A stretch of 64,000 nt of DNA from Platycnemis pennipes (taxonomy: Eukaryota; Arthropoda; Insecta; Odonata; Platycnemididae): positions 32,564,698-32,628,697 of the forward strand of contig OW121855.1 of NCBI GenBank assembly GCA_933228895.1. The letters run 5' to 3'. Of the stretch, positions 11,617-23,385 are shown one piece after another (within the stretch, counting starts at the first letter, position 1; the number at the start of each line of letters is the position of its first letter). Position numbers and translations under genes: made by a program. The notes below the pieces were generated by a model. It had not been told where the DNA came from and ran no database searches. It saw nothing but the letters and a program-made list of their open reading frames with translations.

Positions 11617-13249
11617 TAGAAAGAGAAGATAATGAAAAGGAGTGGCATCAATTCTATAACACGAATAATTTATAAAAGGATGTGAACAACAATTTGAACA
11701 GGCAGTATATGGTGATCAGTCGACGACAGCTTTGATAATAGAGAATATTCCTAAGAAAGTAGAAAGTGCAGGGAAAACGAGGAAAAATAACGCCTGACTC
11801 CACCGGGGAACGATGAAGTAATGAAGGAAGAAATCGAAAACTGGATTTAATCGACAATGTGGATTTAATCTACAATGAAGACTTACTCTGACGTCGGATA
11901 GCTTGATAAGGCAGATGTGTAATGTGAGGAGAACCATTTAGGAATTGAATCATTACATTGGATATGATCGGAGAAGTAAAGACTTGAGAAGAGAAGCAAC
12001 GAAAGATATGGGCTACATTTAAACAGACGAGGTTTCCAGGAGCTCCATGAATGCCTGTTGAAGATTGTGACATGCTGTACGATGAGGACCATTGGAAGAA
12101 AAGAATTTCTCGGAAAAATGTGAAACGAGTAGGAAAATAATGAACCTATGAACCTGTGCTATGCAGACACATTGGGGAGAAAAATAACACTGTGAAGAAA
12201 ATTCCCCCATTGAAGAACTGTGGCTCCAATGAAGTCTGGGTCGACTAAATATGAAAAAAGCTGAGAAAATCCTTCTGTTCAGCACCTTGCATAGCAATTT
12301 ATATCAGAATTACCTGCCGAGGATGGTATAGATGCCAACAGTAAGGAAAACCATCTGAGAGTACTTAAGAAATGAATAATCAGCAGGGAAAGATACTAGG
12401 ACTACAAGACACAGGACAAGCATGGGGATGATTGAGCAAGTCAATTTGAGGGAAAACAGTGAGGAGAACTTAAATTGCATGCTGGAAGATTTAAACTTTG
12501 GAAGACACGACAAATATCTGGATGTCATCAGTATGGGAGAAGAGGAGTCTTTGCATGGAGAAATGTGAAGTGATGAAGAGAAATGAACTAGAAAAAATAT
12601 TAGCATAGCAAGAATACAAGCTACGAAGAGCAGGAATGACATGACTTTGCGGATACGCACAGTATTTCAGTGTCAAGCAAAGGGCCAGGGGACACTATAG
12701 TGAAATTAGGATATATCCATCACGGGAAGTACGAAGCGATAAAGAATATTGGCCGAGGAAAGAAGACTGAAGAGAATAAAGAATGGGTCAAATGGCACTG
12801 GAGGTCTATATTGACAATGTTGCAAGTATTCTACGTGAGCAGGTATGAAGTATTGATGAGTGGCAATGAATAGACAATCTCAGGCTCCAATAGGGCACAG
12901 GATTAATGACAGGAGGCATGGCCCTATTTTGCAGATGAGAGGAGCTCTTCGATGCATGCCTAGAAAATCGTGGTACTTTGTGCGATGGGGACTATTAGAA
13001 GATATACATATTCAACACCAGCAAAAAGGAATCATCATGGTGAAACGTGAGGGATGAATAAAAACATGTGGGTTAAAGGATCGAGGTATGATAAGGAACT
13101 ATATTCAAGCAGGGAATAGTGTGCCAAACACGAGGACTTGAGGAGCCATTCCATTGCCCACTGAAATACTTGAATAAGTGAGAGGATGAAGACTAGTGAG
13201 ATATGCCAATATTTTGGTTGCTCGGGTTCACTATGGATAATTCATCAGT
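11617..13249. other. Purine-rich noncoding block (unit 1)
   Basis: Continues the purine bias of the plus strand. Several overlapping short frames exist on both strands; none resembles a known family, and those I compared change between units. Equivalents: 27603-29237 and 43890-45522; mostly deleted in unit 4. Confidence 0.6.
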
Positions 13250-14305
13250 CATTGTAGGACACTCCAATTCCTTTCAGAATTCCAATCCACATTGTCAACA
13301 GCCTTATCTAAATCCACAAATGCAATGAAAGTTGGTTTTCCCTACTTCACTCTTTTCTGTATTAGCAGCCTAAGAGCCAATATTGCTTCTTCAGTTCCCT
13401 TACATTTCCTGAATCCCAATTCATCTTCATCCAGGAACTCCTAAGCTCTTCCCTCTATTCTTCTGTAGATGATCCTTGTCAATATCTTTGATGCCTATGT
13501 TGTCAGGCTTATTGTCCTAAAATGCACACGTTTCTCTGCTCTCTTCTTTTTGTGAATAGGAATAAATATGTTTTTCTCAAAGCCCCTGGGTATTTCATGT
13601 CTCAGATGGTTTTATACAGTAGGGTTAATTTCTTATCTGCTACATTTTTAATTAGTCCTGCAGCATTATCATCAATTCCAGAAGCCTTATGCATGAGAAG
13701 GTCCCTTTCTGCGTCAAATTCCTAATTAATATCGATGTTCCCATATTATCCACTTTGACTTTGCTTTCCTCTTCGATCACTTTGGTGCTGGTTTCTGTTG
13801 TACAACTTTTCCCAATATCCTTTTCATCACTAACTGTGTCTTCTTTTTCAATCAAAAGTTCTCCATTCTTGTCCCATAAGGTATTGCATAATGTGCTCTG
13901 CTCTTTAAAGTGGTTCCTCACTATCTTATAGGCAGCTTCCACATTTCCAAAATAAAATGTGGTCTATTTGAAATCTTCTGTCTCCTGGCATTTTGCACGT
14001 GTACCTTCTTCTGTTGTGGTTTTTAAAGAATGTGTTGGCAACCACTATATTATGCTGTGTGCAGAACTCCATTAGTCTTTTTCTTTCATTACCCATCCAT
14101 ATTTCTCAGTTATTCTTCCAACTAGACCTTTGCCGAGGACCTCGTTCCAATTTCTCAAAATAATTAGGATTTCATCTCCTCTTACTAGTCTTATGACTTC
14201 CGTGATATCTTCATAGTTGTCTTCCACTCCTGCATCTTCATCTAACAGTGAAGGGTAGGCAGAGAAGAAGGATTCTGTCCACAAAGGAGAGGTTTTCTGA
14301 AGCAT
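13250..14305 (-). pseudogene. LINE fragment: partial APE endonuclease, linker and RT up to motif A (unit 1)
   Basis: Read on the minus strand from 14305 downwards. Residues resembling a LINE endonuclease come first: YEDITEVIRLV, then ILRNWNEVLGKG (the usual GDWNA catalytic block, with the D replaced by N), then NHNRRRYTCKMPGD and FQIDHIL. The linker follows near 13940-13650 with DKNGELLIEKED. RT blocks then appear: ASKILTRIIYRRIEGR, GFRKCKGTEEAILALRLL and FIAFVDLDKAVDNVDWN (motif A region) at about 13300. There are several in-frame stops and frame changes. The N-terminal half of the endonuclease and everything after motif A, including the YxDD box, are missing. It is a dead, doubly truncated copy. 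The clade (RTE/Jockey-like) is an inference from the motif wording. Confidence 0.88.
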
Positions 14306-14725
14306 GCGATGTAAGTTGAATACGAAGACCGAATAAAAAGTAAAGGTTTAAGAAGAAATACAAGTAGGATAATCATATGTAGTAGTAATAGGCCAATGGA
14401 TAGAATTGGTACCACAGAAAAGAAAAATCATCGTTGAAGAATGAGACACAGGTGTAAAGCGGCTTTGGGCTGGACGTTGAGAGCATATAGTGACAGGAAA
14501 AGGATGGGGGGCAAAGGAGATGTTCGGGACTATTCAACCCACTTTATTAGATAGCGATACGCTCTTGGATGAGAAGTACTGCAATGTCTCATATACACAC
14601 GAGATACGACATCAAATAAAACAAGAGTTTAAAAAGATTTGAGAGGCAATACAGGTAGGATAATCATACCCAGAAGGATGAGGCCAATGGATAGAATCTA
14701 TACCACAGAATAGAGAACATCATCA
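14306..14725. repeat. Spacer between the two LINE fragments, with direct repeats (unit 1)
   Basis: AATACAAGTAGGATAATCAT at 14357 recurs in decayed form at 14648, followed in both by GGCCAATGGATAGAAT and ACCACAGAA. A second element, TAGTGACAGGAAAAGGATGG at 14488, recurs at 15333 beyond the plus-strand LINE fragment together with the following CTATTCAACCCACT. No gene. Confidence 0.75.
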
Positions 14726-15318
14726 TTGGATCACTTCGGAGAAAGGAAACCAAGATGCCAAAACATCAGAGATTTGGATAAGAAACTGCTAATGGAAGAG
14801 AGAGAAATCAGCAATAGATGTAAAAAGTATATTGAAGAGCTATACCGAGGTCTGATACCCCTAGGAGAAGCATTCACAAAGGACCAGAACCAAGTGGAGG
14901 AATACAACCGTGGTCCAGCAATACTAAGAAGCAAATTCAAGAGAGCAATAAGATACCTGAAGACTGGAATGGCGCACAGAGAAGATAAAATCAGTGGAGA
15001 AGATATCAATGCACTTGGTGAAAAAGCGCAAGATGCACTCTATGTAATAATCCAAGATTGCTACAAATCCTGAAATCTGCCAGAAGACTTTAAGAGGAGC
15101 TCAGTGGTGACCATAATGAAGAGGGCAAGAGCTAAGAAATGCAAGGAGCATTGAGCCTTGAGTCTAGTTTCACATGCCTCCAAAATCCTTACTTGGGCAG
15201 AAGAATTGAAGGAAAAATCAAAGAAAACCTGTAAGAAAACCAATTTGGATTTAGGAAGAATAGGAAGGCTAGGGATGCAATTCTATGCCTGAGACTACTG
15301 GTACAGCACATTGAGAGG
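14726..15318 (+). pseudogene. LINE fragment: linker and RT upstream of motif A (unit 1)
   Basis: Plus-strand frame with IRDLDKKLLMEEREISNR and KKYIEELYRG (linker), then AIRYLKTGMAHREDKISGED and LPEDFKRSSVVTI (RT N-terminal blocks), then ENQFGFRKNRKARDAILCL near 15240-15290. It stops just before motif A. In-frame stops occur after CYKS (15071) and elsewhere. Unit 1 lacks 10 bp near 15190 that are present in units 2-4, which breaks the ILTWTYLGRRIEG block. It belongs to the same kind of LINE as the minus-strand fragment but a different subfamily, and lies head to head with it. Confidence 0.87.
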
Positions 15319-16286
15319 ATAATATGATGATATAGTGACTGGAGAAGGATGGTCGGCAAAGGTGATATGCTTAACTATTCAACCCACTACATGAGAATGC
15401 GATATGCTCTTCGAATGAAGTGGAGGGATGGGCTTAGGTACCGATAAAAATTTTATGCAATGGATTAAGATCAGTGCTTCTAACCTGGGTAGGACAAATA
15501 TTAATTTTCTTAGGAGAATGCGATATCCTGGAGGATGGGACCGTCAACAGGAGGTAAGGAATCCATTGTCTGCGAAATACGAAGAAATAAAGAGGAGTGA
15601 AGGGACGAAGATGAGGAGCGTGACTGAATGCGGTGTTGTTGAAGCTGTTTCACTTCAGAGTGGAAGTCAGGATATGCTGCAAAATGAGGATCAGTGAAGG
15701 ACGAAAATAAATTCAGAACGAAATTGTCATGGAAGAGCAAACATATGCATGAAGAACAGCCTTGGTGTGATTAAATCACGAACTAAGATCAGGAGTGCAA
15801 AAAGAGTTAACGACCTAAATGGAAGAGGTTTTCAAGAGCCTAATGAAGTATACCTTCCTGCTGCTGGATGAAAACCAGTGATTGGCATCAAAACTATAGA
15901 AGAAGAATCATTGGATATGAAAATGAAGGAAATGAAAGGGATGGGTGGTGGGAAGCATTTAAAATATTCTGAAGAAAAGAAATAAGCTAGGAAGATGTGA
16001 AGGTCATCCAATGCTGCGTACCGTGCTTCATCACCAAGTGGAGGACAAGTGCAACAGGGTGAGGACCACTGAATGGCAGTATCGATATTCGATCAAGCAT
16101 TCATTGGTGGAACATTGGTGGAATTTTATCGGTGTATGCTGAAGATGAGAGGAAAATGCCAAGAGTCAAGGGAAAATGTAAGGAACAGAAGAAAAGACCG
16201 TGGGTGCCTTTTTATTTCTCGTGGACAAAATTGATACCGGAGAAGAGGAAACGTCGCCGTAAAAGCAGGCATGGGAAAGAATTGGT
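15319..16286. other. Purine-rich tail of the unit (unit 1)
   Basis: Starts with the second copy of the element seen at 14488. A 111-codon plus-strand frame is open here in units 2 (31533-31868) and 3 (47819-48154) but interrupted in unit 1 by a stop after AATGAGGATCAG (CAGTGA). The product is charged and matches nothing I know. The end holds a single copy (16151-16317) of the 167-bp element that is triplicated at the end of unit 4. Confidence 0.55.
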
Positions 16287-17754
16287 TTCACAGAGAAGAG
16301 AAATCAGTAATAAATGAAGATGAGGTGTCCTTTTGGGCTAAGATGAAGACCAGAAGCGGTATTGAATGCGAAAAACGTAGGGTATGTCTGCCATGAGCAA
16401 TGTCATCTTTGATTACAGTACCAAGATATTGGTCAGGAAGAGGACCGAAGACATGGATACCACGGATGAGGAATTGTTTCCAGAGGGAATAAACACCATG
16501 AACAGAAGGTAGTGAAAGAAGACCTAGGTCAACGATGAAGAAAAACAGAAGAAGGTGAGGTGCAGTAACATGGACAGCCAGGATCTCTTAGAACCCTACT
16601 TTGGACGACCGGGTCACGCCGCAGGATAGGGACTGAAGACAGAAGGCATGATGATAAAGAGGAATCAATGCTAAAGAAAAATGAAGAAATCAACAAGTGC
16701 AGTTATTTGGAGGAAAGGAGAAGTGATGGAAGAAATGAAATTATGAGAATGGATGGAAGAGGGGTGTGACTGTGTTGGACACAGCTCCATATAACGAAAA
16801 GGATTGTCTCACGAATTGGATGGGAAATGATGAAGCTAAATGGAGCCCTTCACTGGCCAAGAGAAGGATTTGAATAGGGTATGAACATCATCACATTGCC
16901 AGGTAGAAGTCCGGCTTGAATGAAGATGGAAAGTGACATTAAGAGGAAGGTAATGAGGATGAGAAGAATCGTACTATGTATCTTCTTTTGTAAGATGGGG
17001 AACAATATGATGTGGAGCAGTGGATGACTCTGGCCATAACAAGAGGAAGCTACCGTGATGATAATTATAGATTCACAGAATAGTTACAGAGTCAATGATA
17101 AGGGAGACGAAGAGCCATATTTTTTTATCGATTCCCTGTTTTTTGTGGACATAACTCAATAATTCTTTGGGTACCTCTTTATTAGGTACATTGCAATCAG
17201 GGACAGGGAGGAAACGATGGGAAGAAATGGTGCTGGGTGAATTAATCAATTGTTCGAAGAAGAATCGATTTTTATGAATAGTGATTGGAGAAAGAGACTC
17301 AAAATTGCAAGTTCTCAGTGAAGATATGATGAACATACATCATAGTAGATGCAGAAAAATAATTCCACAGTGTAGGGTATGTGATGGATTTGTGGAAGGA
17401 TATATTCTGTTTTGGTCTGCAAGATATGAAGCAAGAAGCACATTCATAATCAATGATCCATAAGGATTGGAAGAAATGGGTGAGCACATACAATGAAGAC
17501 AAACATGTTGCATGTGGATTCACATTCAAATTATGTAATATCATCCATTTTCTCAAAAAAATGCTTGTGTTGTACTGATCGTTGTTATGTAAGTGTTGTT
17601 GTATGCATTATAGAATTCACAATTTTTGAATGTGGTTGATTGAAAGATAAAATGTTATGATGAGGTATTTGTATTTTTATCATAATCTACAAACCAGTTT
17701 TTGTAACTCATGTTGATGGGAATATTTGATGTAACCTTCAGCTGCTATGAGTGG

Positions 17755-17860
17755 TCTGTTAGTATTTGTATGAGGGCGTGTATTGGAAGCATGTATAGGG
17801 AGTATAGTCTGTTAGTATTTGTATGAGGGCATGTATTGGAAGCATGTACAGGGAGTTAAC
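17755..17860. repeat. 53-bp tandem duplication (unit 2)
   Basis: Same dimer as at 1469 in unit 1, at the equivalent place in unit 2. Confidence 0.93.
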
Positions 17861-18658
17861 TTGATTGTAACAGTTTTTATGCCACAGGAGGGGGATAACT
17901 TCAATTGAGTCCTATTGGATCTATAAGCTGATACATGAAGAAAAGTAAACTGGGTATAAAATGGTAAGGGGGATCTGATGTAACCTTGATTAATTTCATA
18001 ATTGATTTTTCTTCTTGTAATATGTTGTCATTATTTCCATGTTTCTTTGTTCCACGGATGTCTTATGTCTAACGAGGACCATGTGCATATCAAGCCAACT
18101 ACCCTCTCCTGCAATGTTCAAATGCATCCCAGTTAGAACTTCGCTTCACTTCCTTGCCCGAGTCTATTCTGTTGAAATGAAAGCACTAGATTTGACAACC
18201 CTGAGTTTGGATTTTCAGGTGTGGGACATTGATTAATTCTCACCCTTGGTAAGTGCTTAACTGAACTTTTATGTGTATTTCAAATAGATGTACCTTTTAC
18301 CAAACAGTAGAATTTAATGGGAAGCTAATGTTCATGAAATGTTTAAGTATATATTAGACTAGTACCAATGCCACTTTTTTGATTACTGACTGACACCTCG
18401 ATATCAGTGGCTGATACCAATAGTATTATTTCCCGATACGTTACTTAATTTTCTGAAAAAATTTGATAAGTGTTTTCCTTCCTGTGAAGTCAACTCAGTA
18501 ATCAAAAGTTTCATATAAATGGCAGGTATTTATTGAGAGAAATGACATTATGACAGCTCTTTTATTTTGCTACTCTTACAATTATCACTGGAATTAGATT
18601 TCAAACTATAAGCCCTCTTGCATTTGCAAATACTGCAAATTCTTTTTAAGAAATAAGA

Positions 18659-18750
18659 GCTGCTTAACATGCTCAGCAGCGTATATTAGAATGTATTGGT
18701 CATTGACACATTATTGATGTTATGTAACTGCTGAACATGCTCAGCAGTTA
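18659..18750. repeat. Pair of CTGCTGA hairpins (unit 2)
   Basis: Same two stems as in unit 1 at 2373-2464, unchanged. Confidence 0.85.
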
Positions 18751-20545
18751 AGAGGGTTCTTCTAAAAGGTTATCGCATAGGTGTCCGAAAAAATTTGTTC
18801 AGGAAACAATGGATCTGCAGGTACACCCAAATGCAGGACCTTTTGTTAGTATGTTTTTTTAGGGACCCAAAATCCTGAGTATGGTTTTGAGGATAACTTG
18901 CAGAAGAGATTAGGCCTTCTCGAGTAATGCTTAGCACGTATGCACGGTTTGCATAACTACCAGGGGACCAATATGATTGCCATCAATTTGGTTATGGGCT
19001 AGCGTTAATTAATTATATCAAAGTTTAATTTCCATTTATTTTGCCTTCCAATCAAATGCTTACGATATATCGGGTTGAGGCACACTCAACAATTAATGAT
19101 GATTATATGACCAGATAGCAAGTTTTCTGCGTACATTTTTCACACAAAAAGTATATATGCATAGCTTTGACTCTTGAGGCTTGATATTCCAAAAAAGGAA
19201 AGAGCAAAATTCATAGAGAGCATATCAACATGTGGTTAATTTAGACTTTCGTTTAATGCAGGTAGCAGACTTTTTTTATAATTACAATTGAGGCACATTT
19301 TTGCAGTGAGTATTAAAAATGGCACATAGAGTTGCAGAAGCCAGATCGTTACTTTGGAGATTTTATAACAATATGACAAGCACAAAAAAAGAAAATTTTG
19401 ATATTATATGAATCGTACTTTAGCCATTCATTCCTTTTAAGTTTTGAATATTTACTTATATTCGTCTAAGTTATTCTAGTCAATTTACAACGCCAGATTT
19501 TCTCTGTAAGTATGCAACACTGAGTCACACGACAAAGAATTTCATCTTCATTTTAAAATTTCTAATGCGAATCCATGAACGTCATAACACTTAACCATGG
19601 CACAATATATAAATTTATATTTTTTAAAACCAAGCTTGGAATTAAGCGGAAACGCCTAAGCACACATGAGTTGAGCAGAACGAACTTGAGGTGAAGGCAG
19701 AACTTTAATTTTTGTCGCTATTTCAGCAAATTATCTTAGTTTGTGGATTTTCGTCTACTATCAGAGGAGGTTGAGCGTTACACCTCAGGCTTTTCCATAG
19801 CCAACTCTAATCATTGTCCTACTTTTACTGTCACGAATATTGCAGCTAAGTAAACAAATACGCATCATTGGTAGTTTTTATAAGCAGTAGAGTGCCACTG
19901 TAACAATTCAATACCAGTCTCAAAAAAGTTTCTTATTAAGTGGTGATGAAATTGCAGCTGAACATGATTTCTATTTGCCATCTATATTCATGCATAGAAG
20001 TGCTAAAAGTGGATGAAGATATGTCATGTAACAGTTTCATCGGCCCATCTCTTAAAATGTTGTAAATATCAAGTTTTTCATCAAAAACTCCTAAATTCAT
20101 TCACTTAAAGTCATTTACTTGAAACAAGTTATGGCAGAGAAGGCTCAACTTAGGTGACAATATATCTTTTTCGGGAGAAGTGAAGTTCAGTAGGGGAGGG
20201 AGACTGGATCAGATTTCCTTTAAGTAAATAGATGTTATGTGAGAGTGGGTGATAATATAATTGTATTATTCTTCCTCCACCTTTGATCCACTTACAACTG
20301 ATACCTATACTAATTAATGCCCTGTATCCCATTTACTAGCCTAGTCATTACAACCCTTTAATGTTCATTTTCTTTTAATATTAATCAGGGGAAGTAATTC
20401 AGCTGGTTGCCCGGATCATTTCTATAAAAAATTCAGTGGAAAAATAGCGTGATAGCTACCTCTCCGAGTGTTGTTCTGTGCTGTGGTGCCTTCAGTGTAC
20501 GGAGTGCTCTGAGCATAAATGTTGTGCTGTGCTTTGTGTATAAAA

Positions 20546-22553
20546 GGAATCAGTGGTGGAAGCAGATGTTAATTGTGTTAAGGCAGCATATATATGCGAG
20601 TGTATTTGTGTGTGATAGTGAAATCAGTGTTCCCCTGGATTATCTTACGAAGATTACCAGACAGCCAAGGAGCAGAAAGCAAGGATGGGAGGTAAATGAG
20701 GAAGGACCACACCAAAGGTAGGGAACTACGTGTCCATCCCATGTAAGCACCTTCTAGATAAATGCCGTAGCCTTTACCCATAAGATAGGGAAGGAAACGT
20801 GGTAGGTCGCAAGACTAGGAATGATAAAATGAATTTATAGGTAGGTGTGTACGTGGAGGGAGTTGCTCTGTTGGCAGGGTCCTTAAATGGGCGGTAGAGT
20901 TCTTCATTCCAGCAAATATGCTTCTGGTGAAGAAGATGGGTGCACTGACCCAGTATCATGATGCAGACTACAAAATTAAAGAGTGACTTGTTAAGGTGCT
21001 AGGGCCCTGTTAAGGGCGATAGAATGTCGGATTCACATGACTTCATTAAATGGCAAGTGTAGCTGGTTTTGCTGCAAGGTTTTTCGTATAGGGTTAGCAT
21101 GGAGTAGAGTTTAGAAATGGCATATGGATGGAGTGTACGCAAATTTATCGTGTAGCATTCCTGAGTGTAACATCTGATCCGATTTGAGCAGCAGGAAGTG
21201 ACATCATGAAACAATGATGGTGGAATCAATCATCAGTTACACGAAGACTTCATGGGTGGCATGACTTAGGTAAGGGGTCATATTTTTGAGTCTGATAGTG
21301 CTGTTAAATATTTATATTGATGGAGTATTTTCATTCTGCAGATCTACTCATTCGGCAGTAATGCAGTCAAGTGACATTCTACTGGATGGAATCTTGTGTT
21401 GAAGTGCTTTTAGCAGCAGGATTGGAGCAGTGTGAAGTTTGAGGGAAGCAACCGGCATCACGGAAAGGAGGGAGCACAACCATTGGATACCTGGGAAACA
21501 AATTGAAGATGCTGCAGTGACCAGCAGATGAGGTGATATGATGCTAAGGTGTAAAGATAGAGGAGGATGTGCAGAGGGAACAGTAGTAAGTATATCGGTA
21601 AGCAAGGAAACCAGGGTTTCCTCTCGATGCACACACACACACACACACACAATGACACACACATTAGGGCCCCCCAACCATGATTTCCTACAGGAGTAAA
21701 TTTAGGTGGACAGCCTCCTCTGATTCCTGACTGAAGAATTTGTTGGAGGTCACTCAGATGTCCTTTATTGGAGTCCAGACTAATGGGAGGCTGTTTGAAA
21801 ATTAGGTAAGGTAGACGTTAAAGTGATGCGATTGATGAGGTAGAGTGTATACCCTGCACTGGTTCATTAGCCTTTTGCATGCATTTCTTTCCAGTTTCAC
21901 CATCATCATGCCGAGGACAAGAGGAAAATGGGGATTCAAGCTTTTACCTTACAGTGGAGTATGGGCCATCCTATATTTTCAGCCTGGTGTTCAGCAATTG
22001 GGAGGAAGTGAAATTTATCGCAAATTACCTGTACTTAAGAGGACAACCTAGATGATCTAGCTGGTTTCCTATAATTTCAATGGGTAAGTACCTAGTACTA
22101 ATTTCCCACTGTTATGGATATTTCAGTAATTTTTCGATAATCAGTGACAATCATTTCATAGGGTAGGATATGCAAATATTCATGATTTGTTTTAAGGCTC
22201 AGGTAACACATGTTTTTCTTGAGTGAAAGTTAAATAACTTAAGTGGTGATTGGGGCATTGGCAAATTTGCCATTAAAGAACAGCACCAAAATAAAACTAT
22301 AGATGAGGTCAAGGGTTTGATTTTTTTAAGGCGTGAAAGGTGTGTGAATGAAGCTCATGTTGAAATTTCAGTGGTTGAATTTCTACTGGAGCACTTTTAC
22401 TTAATAGTCTTTTGGTATAAAATAGCATTAATGTTTCATTATTTATTTCAGAAGACAGCAGTAATTCAAGATGATGTAATACACCAAATTATGAAGTGTG
22501 CTGAACTGATGAAGGAGCAATGTGTTAAGCAGACGTGCAGGGGGTCACATGGA
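20546..22553 (+). ncRNA. Candidate spliced noncoding transcript (unit 2)
   Basis: Same architecture as unit 1. Introns 21270-21341 (72 nt), 21806-21894 (89 nt) and 22084-22451 (368 nt); final exon 22452-22553 followed by GTAAGT. The 464-nt exon is longer than in unit 1 by exactly the 12 nt of extra CA repeats it contains. Confidence 0.5.
21630..21651. repeat. CA microsatellite, 11 repeats (unit 2)
   Basis: Expanded form of the CA run at 5347 in unit 1. Confidence 0.95.
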
Positions 22554-23028
22554 GTAAGTCAATTATGCATGTATGTATGTAGTCGTTCTGGTGCGTAGAA
22601 GGGAGATTCACATTTTTATTTCACTGTGTTTTGTAAGAGAGGGGTGAGAAATCTTGATGTGATTGGCAAGGGGATTTTTTGAAGGGAAATGTGTGAATGT
22701 GTAGTTAAGTAGCAATGCATTTGTTCTGATTCGAAAACAGATCAGTTATTAATTCAGTGGTGGTGCTTTTTGTGGCATTTGACAAAGCATCTTACAAAGT
22801 AATGTATGTGAGGGCTATCTCAGGGTAATTGTGAGACCCTAATTGGTGTAAAAAAAAAGGATAATTTTAGGGTAATTTTGGATTCGTACTTGCTGTACAT
22901 TTTTGGCATATTCGTATTAAAATTGGGAGGTCAAACTCAAGATTTCATAATTTGACAAGATAAATTATATGTTACTTAGTTATGTAATGAAGTCTTACCA
23001 ATTGGTAATGCATTTACGCCTGCAGTAC

Positions 23029-23385
23029 TAAACTAAATGAATGTAGTATTTGTGTTCCGAGAGAAAAACCATAAGAGATCAAGGGAGTGCTTGCATTGTG
23101 TAATGAGCTCTCCCATTCCATGCATATAATATTTGCTCTGGTATATGATCTATGATATCCCTCCCGCATTCCCCCATTGTGTTCCTCAGAAGTACAAGTG
23201 TCTGAATCCTTTATTTTGTAAAGTGAACTTCCACTCCCTGTCAATAAGAATTGTACTCAGCCTTGTTCTTTGAAATCCCTACCACATTCCCTTTCTGTTT
23301 CTCTCAGAAGAGCAAGCGAGTTCATCTGTTGTGTGCAATGAGCCTACCCACTCCCTTTCTATCCAAGCAACTGGTTGTGGAAAAC
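23029..23385. repeat. Block with three related short modules (unit 2)
   Basis: Same block as at 6734-7090 in unit 1. Confidence 0.6.

Larger units (their letters stand above)
1..16286. repeat. Macrosatellite unit 1 (16286 bp)
   Basis: First of the head-to-tail units; the opening bases TTCACAGAGAAGAG recur at 16287, 32273, 48571 and 60314, which sets the phase. The true left end may lie outside the window, so the phase is a convention. It holds every sub-element of the family: the 53-bp duplication, hairpin pair, spliced-transcript region, 308-bp direct duplication, and both LINE fragments. It is distinguished from units 2-4 by a 10-bp deletion in the plus-strand RT fragment near 15190, a shorter (CA)5 run, and two extra bases in a TA run near 4310. 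No long open frame is under visible selection. Unit identity is read directly from the sequence; the term macrosatellite is a description, not a database match. Confidence 0.95.
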
